Below, piece after piece: positions 1 through 8,644 of a DNA stretch of 64,000 nt. The notes below the pieces were generated by a model, which worked only from the letters and a program-made list of their open reading frames with translations, ran no database searches and was not told the DNA's origin. Origin of the DNA: Sinomicrobium pectinilyticum (lineage in GTDB: Bacteria > Bacteroidota > Bacteroidia > Flavobacteriales > Flavobacteriaceae); assembly GCF_003725735.1 (NCBI RefSeq), contig NZ_RJTM01000002.1, positions 124,001 through 188,000 on the forward strand, in the 5' to 3' direction. The translations under genes were made by a program, and so were the position numbers. Each line of letters begins with the position of its first letter. Position 1 is the stretch's first letter.

Positions 1-314
1 GTGCCTCTCTGCTTTCCGTGTTTACGGGGAAGCGGGCCGAGGATGATCCTGTGCATGAGTTTATTCTATACCAGGCCGGTTTTGCTTATGACGGAGCTAT
101 CCGCGAAGGGAGCCTGGTGCTTGTTGTGGACAGAAATAATGAGGTCACGGAATTATATGATCTCTCTACGGACCTGGGACAGGAGAATAACCTGATCAGG
201 GAGGAAAAATATAAAGATACGATCACCAGGCTTCATCAGAAATTCCTGAAATACAATGACCATGATAATTCGACGGTTATGCCAAGGACGACAAAAGCTT
301 TTCGTGCAGATTAA
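1..314 (+). CDS. Sulfatase, C-terminal fragment (cut by window edge)
   Basis: The reading frame is open from the first bases of the window and ends with TAA at 312-314, so only the last 100 or so residues of a larger protein are present. The stretch TELYDLSTDLGQENNLI is the typical end of arylsulfatase-family enzymes, where the protein chain is summarised as 'ELYDLS.D..E..NL'. The catalytic formylglycine site lies outside the window, so activity cannot be judged. Sulfatases of this group remove sulfate esters from glycans in the periplasm. Its position just left of a SusC/SusD pair suggests it may belong to the same or a preceding polysaccharide locus, but a 317-base gap separates them. Confidence 0.8.
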   Translation, partial: ASLLSVFTGKRAEDDPVHEFILYQAGFAYDGAIREGSLVLVVDRNNEVTELYDLSTDLGQENNLIREEKYKDTITRLHQKFLKYNDHDNSTVMPRTTKAFRAD

Positions 315-631
315 AAGGTGTGATTGTTAAAGTAAGATGAAGAAAACAGGAAGGCAATAGCCCCCGGAATTGTTATTTGGCAAAATTTTCACCGCTTATT
401 TGGTATTTCGATAAAAATAATCTGTATGTTTTGCGATAAAGTAACTCATCATCCCTACATCAATATGTTAAAATTTTAGGAAACAGCTGATTTTTGTCAT
501 GTGATAAAGTGTTGGTTGTCAGTGTTTTGATGTAAGGGTTGTTATTTGGTTATTGGATGTGGTCCTACTACTACAATTAAAAACTCCGGGACTCTCTAAT
601 TTTATCTTCGACTAAATCAAATCTCTTAATT
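315..631. other. Intergenic region upstream of PUL 1
   Basis: These 317 bases are AT-rich and hold no gene that I can support. The only promoter-like string is TATCTTCG at 603-610, one base off the Bacteroidota -7 element TAnnTTTG and about 20 bases before the susC start; no matching TTG -33 box was found at good spacing. No clear hairpin terminator for the sulfatase gene was seen. Confidence 0.5.
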
Positions 632-3600
632 ATGAAGGTAAAATTGTTTTGGCTTGTATGTTGTCTTGCGATATTTCCCGTTGGTGTTTACGCACAAAAT
701 ACGATCACGGGACAGGTAACGGATGCAGATAACCAGCCGCTTCCCGGGACCAATATTTTAGTAGAAGGGACCAACAGGTATGCGGTGTCCGATTTTGACG
801 GAAATTTCACTATCGAAGCTTCTCCCGGAGAAGTCCTGCAGGTGACTTATGTTGGTTTTAAGGACCGGCTGATCACAGTTGGTGATGATACTTCAATAAC
901 TATCGTTTTACAGGAAGACACTTCCGAATTGGATGAAGTGGTTGTAGTGGGGTATGGTACCCAGAAAAAGGCCGACCTGACAGGTTCCATAAGTAGTATA
1001 GAAGCTGAAGATATTGTAAAGCAGCCCGCCCTGACGGCTACTCAGGCGATCCAGGGGAAAGTTCCTGGTATTAATATTATCAACAGTGATCAACCTGGGG
1101 CTACACCAACGGTAATTATCCGCGGATTGGGAACGGCACTTTCGGGGAGAGACCCGTTATACATTGTAGACGGAATGCCCGTAGACAATATCAAGAGTAT
1201 CAGCCCTTCGGATATTTTAAAAGTAGATGTGCTGAAAGATGCATCTTCTGCCTCTATTTACGGTTTACGGGCTGCAAATGGGGTGATTATCGTTACGACA
1301 AAACAAGGGAAGAAGGGAAAAGCCAAGTTTAGTTTTGATTCCTTTTATGGAGCCAAAAGTATACTTAATCCGGTAGAAATGGCCAATGCCAATCAGTATA
1401 TCGATTATTTTAATGAGGGAGCAGCGGCAATTGGCGGTTATTCTCTGCAGGAAGATCAATTACATAATACCGATTGGTATAACGAACTGGCACAAGTAGG
1501 AAGCATTAATAATAATACCTTTGCGGTATCCGGGGGCGGAGAACATGTAGATTATTATTTCAGTTATAACCATTACGAAGAGGAAGGGGTCCTTAAAGAC
1601 CATAAATACAGGCGAGGAACGATTAAAAATAACAATACCTACAGGTTGTTTGATGATAAACTGAAGCTTACACAAAACCTCAACATATCTTTTACGAATG
1701 AAAACCCCAAACCATTGGGAGCCTTTAACAATGCGTACCGCCAATCCCCGTTGGTGCCCGTGCGTTATGAAAATGGGAGATGGGGACAGTCCTTTGTAAA
1801 TCAGACTACTGGGATAGTGACTTATGAAGCAGGTCCCGGGGAATCTATAGGAAGATTGTACTCTCATGGGAACCCCATGGCTGATGTGTTTTTTCAAAAT
1901 GAAAAGATACATACCACAACATTGCAAGGAGGTTTTACAGGAGAATTTTCCATTTCCGAAGACTTAAAGGCAACATCCAGGTTCGGAGCCACCAAGTATT
2001 ATTTTGACAAGAGAGTTTTCAACCCTATGAGAGAACGGTGGATAGCCGGGGACCCCACAAGGACTTACGAAGAATTTGATGAGAGCAGGAAGAATGCCAC
2101 CAATGAGGAAACAGGAATAATACCTACCAGCTGGGCATATAACTCTTTATCTCTCGAAGATATTGAAACCTTTAGATGGAACTGGGACGGTTTTCTGACT
2201 TTTGACAGGCTTTTCGGAAAACATCATGTCAATCTTGTTCTCGGCGGATCCAAGGAAAAGACAAATGTAGGAAGAAGGTTGTACGGCCAGGGATATGAAG
2301 TCCCGGAAAAAGAACAGTACTGGAGTATACAGCATGTAAGCGGATTTTTTGATAATGTAACCGAGAATGTATACTATACACCACGAACATTGATGTCGTA
2401 CTTCGCCCGTGCTCAATACAATTTTGATAACAAATACTACATTACGGCTACTATAAGAAGGGACGGGTCCAGTGTGTTCAAGGCAGGGGAGAACTTCTGG
2501 GAAAACTTCCCTTCATTCGGACTTGGCTGGACGCTTTCCAACGAAGACTTTTTGAAGGATTCCAAACATATCAACTTTCTGAAAATAAGAGGGGGCTGGG
2601 GTAGGCTCGGTAACCAGAATGTGCCGCTGAATATCGATCAAATACAAACAAGTACCGGAAGTGCTAACCAGAATTATGTTCTGGGGCCTAATCAGGAATT
2701 GATGTTTGGTGCATCGGTAGCGAGCCCGGTCAAAGACCTGACATGGGAAATCGTAGAAGAATGGGGAGTGGGCTTGGATCTTGAACTCCTGGATTCCCGC
2801 TTGTCCGGTAGTGTTGATTATTATGACAAAACTACGAAGAACATGATCCTTCTGGTACAACCGCTTCTTAATTCCCAGTTTGCCGAAAATTTCTATGACC
2901 ACGGTGCGGAAGTATCCAATAAAGGGATGGAATTTGCCTTGGAGTGGAGAGACAATATATCCGAAGACTGGTCTTATAGCATAGGAGGTAATTTTTCATA
3001 CAATAAAAATATGGTGGAAAACGTAAAACCGGCTTATGATGGTATGACCGGCGGTAGTTTGAACAACGGGAGGATCACCAAAAGATTAGAAGAAGGACAG
3101 CCACTGGGAGCCTGGTGGATGTATGAGGTAGAAGGCGTGTGGCAAACTCAGGATGAGGTTGATAACAATGCCTCTATCGAAGGGGCTGCACCAGGACATT
3201 TGCGGTATAAAGATCAGAATGAGGATGGAGTTATAGATGACAGGGACAAAAAATTCTTTGGTTCCTATATCCCGAAATACAATTACGGTATTCGCCTCGG
3301 TCTGAATTATAAAAATATAGATTTTAGTGTAGATGGTTTTGGTGTAGGAGGGAATAAGGTATATAACGGACTTAAAAATACAAGGACCGATAACGAAAAT
3401 ATTACCGCAGATACCTATAATACCCGGTGGACAGGTGAAGGGTCTACGAATATTCACCCCGGTGCGGACAGAGATATCGAAGCTTCTGACTACTATCTGG
3501 AAAGCGGAGCATTTTTCAGAATAAACAATATCACTGTCGGATATACTTTACCCGACTTCTCAAAATACGTTTCCAAACTCCGATTCTATTTTACGGCGCA

Positions 3601-3748
3601 AAATCCTTTTATGTTCACCGATTATTCCGGGTTTACTCCCGAAATTATAGGAGGTGACGGTGGAAATCCTTACAGAACGGCGGGAGTAGAACTGTCCGCG
3701 TATCCAAATACAAAGACATTCATATTTGGGATAAACCTCGAGTTATAA
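632..3748 (+). CDS. SusC/RagA-family TonB-dependent outer-membrane transporter (PUL 1)
   Basis: At 1038 aa this has the normal size for SusC. A signal peptide ends near VYAQ (residue 22), followed by a carboxypeptidase-regulatory-like beta-sandwich (about 25-100, GQVTDADNQPLPGTNILVEG), a TonB-box-like segment DEVVVVGYGTQKK (about 101-113), a plug domain with VIIRGLGT and PLYIVDGMPV, then the long beta-barrel ending in a hydrophobic strand (IFGINLEL). It imports oligosaccharides across the outer membrane using TonB energy and pairs with the SusD-like lipoprotein 26 bases downstream. The enzymes that follow suggest beta-1,2-glucan oligosaccharides as cargo; that is inference from context, since SusC sequence alone does not give specificity. 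Confidence 0.95.
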   Translation: MKVKLFWLVCCLAIFPVGVYAQNTITGQVTDADNQPLPGTNILVEGTNRYAVSDFDGNFTIEASPGEVLQVTYVGFKDRLITVGDDTSITIVLQEDTSELDEVVVVGYGTQKKADLTGSISSIEAEDIVKQPALTATQAIQGKVPGINIINSDQPGATPTVIIRGLGTALSGRDPLYIVDGMPVDNIKSISPSDILKVDVLKDASSASIYGLRAANGVIIVTTKQGKKGKAKFSFDSFYGAKSILNPVEMANANQYIDYFNEGAAAIGGYSLQEDQLHNTDWYNELAQVGSINNNTFAVSGGGEHVDYYFSYNHYEEEGVLKDHKYRRGTIKNNNTYRLFDDKLKLTQNLNISFTNENPKPLGAFNNAYRQSPLVPVRYENGRWGQSFVNQTTGIVTYEAGPGESIGRLYSHGNPMADVFFQNEKIHTTTLQGGFTGEFSISEDLKATSRFGATKYYFDKRVFNPMRERWIAGDPTRTYEEFDESRKNATNEETGIIPTSWAYNSLSLEDIETFRWNWDGFLTFDRLFGKHHVNLVLGGSKEKTNVGRRLYGQGYEVPEKEQYWSIQHVSGFFDNVTENVYYTPRTLMSYFARAQYNFDNKYYITATIRRDGSSVFKAGENFWENFPSFGLGWTLSNEDFLKDSKHINFLKIRGGWGRLGNQNVPLNIDQIQTSTGSANQNYVLGPNQELMFGASVASPVKDLTWEIVEEWGVGLDLELLDSRLSGSVDYYDKTTKNMILLVQPLLNSQFAENFYDHGAEVSNKGMEFALEWRDNISEDWSYSIGGNFSYNKNMVENVKPAYDGMTGGSLNNGRITKRLEEGQPLGAWWMYEVEGVWQTQDEVDNNASIEGAAPGHLRYKDQNEDGVIDDRDKKFFGSYIPKYNYGIRLGLNYKNIDFSVDGFGVGGNKVYNGLKNTRTDNENITADTYNTRWTGEGSTNIHPGADRDIEASDYYLESGAFFRINNITVGYTLPDFSKYVSKLRFYFTAQNPFMFTDYSGFTPEIIGGDGGNPYRTAGVELSAYPNTKTFIFGINLEL

Positions 3749-3774
3749 GAAACAATAATATAAACGCATAAATC

Positions 3775-5205
3775 ATGGAACAACTAACACTAAAGAAAAT
3801 ATATATTTTCTTATTCTCGACCTTCTTGTTTTACGGATGTAGCGAAGACTTCCTGGATGTTGATTCCAGGGAAAAGATCGAAGCCGGGGACAGTGAAGAG
3901 GTATTTGAACCCGATGACTTTGTGACAAGTACCTATGGAATGCTTACCGACTGGGACTATGCATTTTCCTGGCTGGGAGTTACGGAGATCATTTCAGATA
4001 ATGCCGACAAAGGAAGTACACCCACGAGTACGGGGACGGACAAACATTTTTTAGACGGATTGACTCATACTTCCACAACCCCGTCCATTGCGGCAATGTG
4101 GGAGCGTTGGTATAAATCCATTGGCCGGGCTTCCTATGCCATAGAGTATGCGGAAGAATATGGTCTGACCGATGAAGATTACAAGAATAGATTAATTGGA
4201 GAGGCAAAATTTCTCAGAGCCCTGAATTATTTTTGGCTGGTAAGAATGTTCGGAGATGTTTCATTACAACATACCGATTTGCTGACCAGAGCACCTGAAG
4301 AAGAAGTGTATGATTTTATAGAACAGGACCTGTTAGATGCCATAGCCACGCTTCCGAACAAAAGTGAATATGCTTCCGGAGACCTGGGACGGGCAACAAA
4401 AGGAGCAGCACAAGCCTTATTGGCTAAAGTATATCTCTATAAGAAACAATGGGAAGATGCTTTAAATTATGCCGGTATGGTGATGACTTCCGGAGAGTAT
4501 AGTTTAGAACCGAATTATGAGGATATATGGAGAGTGTACAGTGAAAACGGTGTGGAATCTATTTTTGAAGTACAGGCCCGGGGAGAGCAAATAGCTCACG
4601 GGGTAAATCAATATTCTCAGACACAGGCTCCCCGTGGTACAGGAGGCTGGGGCTGGGGTTTTAATGTCCCTTCGGAAGACCTGTTAAATGCATTTAATGA
4701 AGAAGGAGATACCATAAGAAGAGATGCCACCATTATATTCAGGGGAGAAACTTTATGGGATGGCAGAGAAGTATCAGGAAGTGTGGAGAACCCGATGTAC
4801 AATGAAAAAGCATATTCCAGTGCGAACCTCGGAGATGCCGATGGTGATAAAAATGTCCGTATCCTTCGTTTGGCAGAAGTTTTATTAATCCATGCCGAAG
4901 CAGCCAATGAACTGGGTGATAGCAATACAGCTCTGACTTCTTTGAACCAGGTAAGGGCCAGGGTAAAACTTCCGGAAGTAACCACTACAGATCAGGGGCA
5001 GCTCAGGGAATTGATCTGGAAAGAACGAAGACTGGAACTGGCCTTTGAACATGACAGATGGTTCGATCTTATCCGTACCGGACAGGCCGGTGAAGTGATG
5101 AGAGCACATGGAAAACCCTTCGAAGATGGTAAACATGAGCTGTTTCCCGTCCCTAACGACCAAATCAATCAAACCCCCGAAATGACACAGAATCCGGGAT
5201 GGTAA
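3775..5205 (+). CDS. SusD/RagB-family glycan-binding lipoprotein (PUL 1)
   Basis: This 476-aa protein starts with a lipoprotein signal whose lipobox ends in FYGC (Cys about 22), giving a surface lipoprotein. The middle has the tetratricopeptide-like helices typical of SusD (GEAKFLRALNYFWLVRMFGDV; GAAQALLAKVYLYKKQWEDALNYA), and the C-terminus has the family signature (LIWKERRLELAFEHDRWFDL; HELFPVPNDQINQTPEMTQNPGW). It acts as the lid and binding partner of the SusC gene directly upstream. It is somewhat short for the family. After it come 194 bases with a hairpin at 5242-5276 before the next enzyme gene. Confidence 0.95.
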   Translation: MEQLTLKKIYIFLFSTFLFYGCSEDFLDVDSREKIEAGDSEEVFEPDDFVTSTYGMLTDWDYAFSWLGVTEIISDNADKGSTPTSTGTDKHFLDGLTHTSTTPSIAAMWERWYKSIGRASYAIEYAEEYGLTDEDYKNRLIGEAKFLRALNYFWLVRMFGDVSLQHTDLLTRAPEEEVYDFIEQDLLDAIATLPNKSEYASGDLGRATKGAAQALLAKVYLYKKQWEDALNYAGMVMTSGEYSLEPNYEDIWRVYSENGVESIFEVQARGEQIAHGVNQYSQTQAPRGTGGWGWGFNVPSEDLLNAFNEEGDTIRRDATIIFRGETLWDGREVSGSVENPMYNEKAYSSANLGDADGDKNVRILRLAEVLLIHAEAANELGDSNTALTSLNQVRARVKLPEVTTTDQGQLRELIWKERRLELAFEHDRWFDLIRTGQAGEVMRAHGKPFEDGKHELFPVPNDQINQTPEMTQNPGW

Positions 5206-5241
5206 GTTGAGATGGACAGGGACTGGTCGTATCAACCATAA

Positions 5242-5276
5242 TGCTCTTTCGTCCGGGGCATACAGATGAAAGAGCA
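5242..5276 (+). other. Hairpin between susD and the GH144 gene
   Basis: The nine bases tgctctttc at 5242-5250 pair perfectly with gaaagagca at 5268-5276 around a 17-base loop. No long U-run follows, so it is not a standard terminator. It may be a processing or mRNA-stability element that sets the ratio of SusCD to enzyme expression; this is inference. Confidence 0.45.
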
Positions 5277-5399
5277 ATCCCGTTTTAAGGAGGCCGTCAC
5301 GGATTTTAACGTGGTCTTCAATATCTGTTGGGCCCGGATTGCTCAAATCAAATCCTTTTAATAGTTAAACACATAAAACTAATCACTGAATAAATAAGC

Positions 5400-6797
5400 A
5401 TGCGAATTCTAATTTTTGTCCTGGGTATATTTTGCCTTATCGGTTGTAATAACAGCCGGAGATCAACAAAAAATACTCCTGAAAAGGATACATCACATCA
5501 AAACGAAGAAGAACACCGTCTTGAACAGTTAAGCGAGGAAGAACTTTTGGATATTGTTCAAAAACAAACCCTGAAATATTTCTGGGATTATGCGGAACCC
5601 AACTCCGGAATGGCCCGTGAACGCTATCATCCGGATGGAGATTATCCTAAAAATGATGCACATATTGTCACCACGGGAGGCTCCGGTTTTGGGTTGATGG
5701 CCATTGTAACAGGTATGGAGAGAGGCTTTATTCCGCGTAATGAAGGTGTGGAACGTCTGCGTAAAATTGCCGGTTTTCTGGAAGCGACCGAGCGTTATCA
5801 CGGGGCCTGGCCGCACTGGATAAACGGAGAGACAGGTGAAACACGATCTTTTAGCGATAAGGACAACGGGGGGGATATCGTAGAAACCTCCTTTTTGGCA
5901 CAAGGGTTTATTGTTGTACGTGAATATCTCAAAAACGGAAATGAAGAGGAAAAAGCAGTAGCCCGGAAATACAATGAACTTTGGGAAGGAATTGACTGGA
6001 ATTGGTATACCAACGGCAAAGATGGTATTTTCTGGCATTGGTCCCCCGTATATGAATTTGAGAAAAACTTCAAGATCGAAGGCTACAACGAATGCTTGAT
6101 TACCTACATTATGGCCGCTTCTTCACCGGATCATGCCATTGATCCGGAAGTTTATCACAAAGGCTGGGCGAGAAACGGAAATATTACCACCGATAAAAAA
6201 GCTTATGATTTACCCCTTATCCTGAAACATAATACTTCAGGTGATAAAGGCGGGCCGCTTTTCTGGGCCCATTATTCCTATTTGGGGCTAAATCCGAAAA
6301 ACCTTCAGGATAAATATGCCAGTTACTGGGACCTGAATGTAAACCACTCAAAGATCAATTATAAGTATTGTGTGGAAAACCCGAAGCAATCCGAAACATA
6401 CAGCCCCGAATCCTGGGGATTAACGGCCAGTTATTCCAGAAACGAAGACAATAGTATAGGGTATACCGCTCATTCTCCGGATAATGATAAGGGGGTGGTG
6501 TCTCCCACGGCGGCAGTGAGTTCCATACCGTATACCCCGGAAGAATCATTGAGGGCCATTCGTTATTTTTATACGGACCTGAACGATCTTGTCTGGGGTC
6601 CGGCCGGTTTTTACGATGCCTTTAGCCTGGATGGAGAACCCTGGGTAGCGGATAAATATCTGGCCATAGACCAGGGGCCGGTAATTGTTATGATAGAAAA
6701 TTACCGCAGCGGTTTAATATGGGACCTGTTCATGCAGAACGAAGATATACAGAACGGGTTGAAGAAACTTGGCTTTACCAGTCCGTATATACCATGA
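5400..6797 (+). CDS. GH144-type endo-beta-1,2-glucanase-like lipoprotein (glycoamylase-like domain)
   Basis: The 465-aa product has a lipoprotein signal with lipobox LIGC (Cys16), a low-complexity linker, and one long alpha/alpha-barrel domain from about residue 45 to the end. Its landmarks (TLKYFWDYAEPNSGMARER, TTGGSGFGLMAI, HGAWPHWI, DIVETSFLAQGF, FGYNE-like IEGYNECLITYIMAASSP) are those of the Pfam glycoamylase-like family that includes the GH144 endo-beta-1,2-glucanases described from Chitinophaga. It would cut beta-1,2-glucan to sophoro-oligosaccharides at the cell surface or in the periplasm. Its stop overlaps the start of the phosphoesterase gene (ATGA, 6794-6797), so the two are translationally coupled. 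The link to beta-1,2-glucan comes from the family and the GH3 downstream, not from tested activity. Confidence 0.82.
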   Translation: MRILIFVLGIFCLIGCNNSRRSTKNTPEKDTSHQNEEEHRLEQLSEEELLDIVQKQTLKYFWDYAEPNSGMARERYHPDGDYPKNDAHIVTTGGSGFGLMAIVTGMERGFIPRNEGVERLRKIAGFLEATERYHGAWPHWINGETGETRSFSDKDNGGDIVETSFLAQGFIVVREYLKNGNEEEKAVARKYNELWEGIDWNWYTNGKDGIFWHWSPVYEFEKNFKIEGYNECLITYIMAASSPDHAIDPEVYHKGWARNGNITTDKKAYDLPLILKHNTSGDKGGPLFWAHYSYLGLNPKNLQDKYASYWDLNVNHSKINYKYCVENPKQSETYSPESWGLTASYSRNEDNSIGYTAHSPDNDKGVVSPTAAVSSIPYTPEESLRAIRYFYTDLNDLVWGPAGFYDAFSLDGEPWVADKYLAIDQGPVIVMIENYRSGLIWDLFMQNEDIQNGLKKLGFTSPYIP

Positions 6798-7792
6798 AAA
6801 TAATTATTAAATACTGGTTTCTCAGCATGCTGGTACTCCTTGGGGTATCCTGTGATTCCAAAGGTGAAAAGGTACGTATTGTGTTATTGCCCGATACCCA
6901 GACCTATGCAGAAAAATATCCCGAAATACTTCACGCACAACTGGAATGGATTGCCGGGAATGCCGGGAAAACGGACCTGGTCATACAGCAGGGAGACCTT
7001 ACCCAGAACAACAGCAAAAAAGAATGGGAGACCGTACAGCGGGCATTCCGTATACTGGACGGTAAAGTCCCTTATGTAGTTGCAGTGGGCAATCACGATA
7101 TGGGCAGTGCCCCCGGGAAATTTGCCGATGTGAGGAACACTACATTGTTCAACGAGTATTTCCCTTATTCCCGGATGTCAAAACTTCCGGGTTTCGGGGG
7201 GAGTTTTGAACCGGATGCTATGGACAACACCTGGTATACGTTCCAGACCGGAAACGTAAAATGGCTGGTGCTCTCCCTGGAATTCGGCCCGAGGGACAAG
7301 GTACTGGACCGGGCGGGAAAGATTGTTGAGGAACATACCGATCATCTGGTCATTATCAATACGCATAGTTATATGTATTCCGATAATACCCGGCAGGGAG
7401 ATGGGGACAATTGGCGCCCGCAAGGCTACGGTATAGGAAAAGATACGGGAGAAGATGCGGTAAATGACGGGGAAGATATCTGGCAAAAACTGGTAAAACG
7501 ATATCCCAATATCAGGTTTGTCTTTTCCGGGCATGTCCTGCATTCCGGGGTAGGGACATTGGTCAGCATCAATGACGAGGGTTACCCCGTCTACCAGATG
7601 CTGGCAAATTACCAGGAAGGTGTTCAGGGGTCGGAAAAAGGAGGGAACGGCTGGCTTCGTATCCTGGATATGGATTTAAATAAAGGTACCATAGAAGTAA
7701 GCACTTACTCCCCCTATCTCGGAACATATATGGAAGACCCGGCACATCACTTCCGGATAAAAAATGTATTTTTTGCCCCGGGGGAACAATGA
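6794..7792 (+). CDS. Calcineurin-like metallophosphoesterase, secreted lipoprotein
   Basis: I place the start at ATG 6794, which overlaps the upstream stop and gives 332 aa with a lipoprotein signal ending in LLGVSC; the frame stays open upstream but that extension has no signal peptide. Metal-binding motifs of the calcineurin-like fold follow in order: LLPDTQ, QQGDLT, VGNHDM, INTHSYM and FSGHVLHSG. The protein is therefore a dinuclear-metal phosphoesterase outside the cytoplasm. Sitting between a GH144 and an esterase in a glucan PUL, it may remove phosphodiester-linked groups such as phosphoglycerol from substituted beta-1,2-glucans; that substrate is my inference. Alternatives are phosphate scavenging from phospholipid head groups. 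Confidence 0.85.
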   Translation: MKIIIKYWFLSMLVLLGVSCDSKGEKVRIVLLPDTQTYAEKYPEILHAQLEWIAGNAGKTDLVIQQGDLTQNNSKKEWETVQRAFRILDGKVPYVVAVGNHDMGSAPGKFADVRNTTLFNEYFPYSRMSKLPGFGGSFEPDAMDNTWYTFQTGNVKWLVLSLEFGPRDKVLDRAGKIVEEHTDHLVIINTHSYMYSDNTRQGDGDNWRPQGYGIGKDTGEDAVNDGEDIWQKLVKRYPNIRFVFSGHVLHSGVGTLVSINDEGYPVYQMLANYQEGVQGSEKGGNGWLRILDMDLNKGTIEVSTYSPYLGTYMEDPAHHFRIKNVFFAPGEQ

Positions 7793-7844
7793 TCTTTGCA
7801 TTCGGACAAATTTGTTTTGCTAAATTGAAAACAAAAAAACTAAC

Positions 7845-8636
7845 ATGAGCAACAAAGTCGTCTTTCCTGTTTTGTATTGTATATTATATACTGTCCTGTC
7901 ATCTGCACAGGCGGACAGCTTATATCAAAAGAGGCAATTTGTTTCCGGAAATGATACCCTTTTGTATCGCGTTTTATATCCGGAGAATTATACGGTAACC
8001 AAAAAATACCCGGTAGTACTTTTTCTCCATGGGGCAGGAGAAAGAGGAAGCGATAATGAAGCACAACTGACACACGGAAGCTCCCTTTTTAAGAAAGATA
8101 CGGTGAGACAGCAATTTCCCGCTATCGTTATCTTTCCGCAATGTCCCAGAGAAGATTACTGGGCCAATGCCAGGGTTAAACGGAACAAAACGCCACTGAA
8201 GATCAGGTTCCGCTACGGACGTAAGCCCACAAAGGCACTGGGTCTGGTCATGAAACTGATGGACAGTATTACCACGACACCTTCCATAAAAAAAGACCAG
8301 GTGTACATTATGGGGTTATCTATGGGAGGCATGGGAACATTTGAACTCCTGTACCGTAAACCGGAAATGTTTGCCGCGGCCATCCCTGTTTGTGGCGGGG
8401 GCAGACCCGCATCGGTAAAAAAATATGCTACGGAAATACCCCTCTGGATTTTTCACGGGGCAAAAGATAATGTAGTTGATCCCATGCTTTCCGTAAAAAT
8501 GGTGAAGCGATTGCTCCGGGAAGGAGGGCATCCGAAATTTACATTATACGAAAACGCCAACCACAATAGCTGGGACCCTGCTTTTGCAGAACCGGATTTG
8601 CTGGCATGGCTTTTTTCCAAGACTTTGAAAAAATAA
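7845..8636 (+). CDS. Secreted alpha/beta-hydrolase esterase (PHB depolymerase / phospholipase-like)
   Basis: This 263-aa protein begins with a signal peptide ending near LSSAQA. It has the oxyanion region FLHGAGERG (about 60-70), the nucleophile elbow GLSMGGMG with Ser159, a likely acid in HGAKDNVVDP and the catalytic His in ANHNSWD near the C-terminus. The set is that of the small secreted esterases related to prolyl oligopeptidase and feruloyl or PHB-depolymerase-like proteins, common in PULs. In this operon it is a candidate for removing acyl groups (for example succinyl or acetyl) from the glucan before GH attack. The bond cut cannot be told from sequence. It lies 52 bases after the phosphoesterase gene and 8 before the GH3 start. 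Confidence 0.85.
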   Translation: MSNKVVFPVLYCILYTVLSSAQADSLYQKRQFVSGNDTLLYRVLYPENYTVTKKYPVVLFLHGAGERGSDNEAQLTHGSSLFKKDTVRQQFPAIVIFPQCPREDYWANARVKRNKTPLKIRFRYGRKPTKALGLVMKLMDSITTTPSIKKDQVYIMGLSMGGMGTFELLYRKPEMFAAAIPVCGGGRPASVKKYATEIPLWIFHGAKDNVVDPMLSVKMVKRLLREGGHPKFTLYENANHNSWDPAFAEPDLLAWLFSKTLKK

Positions 8637-8644
8637 AAAACACT

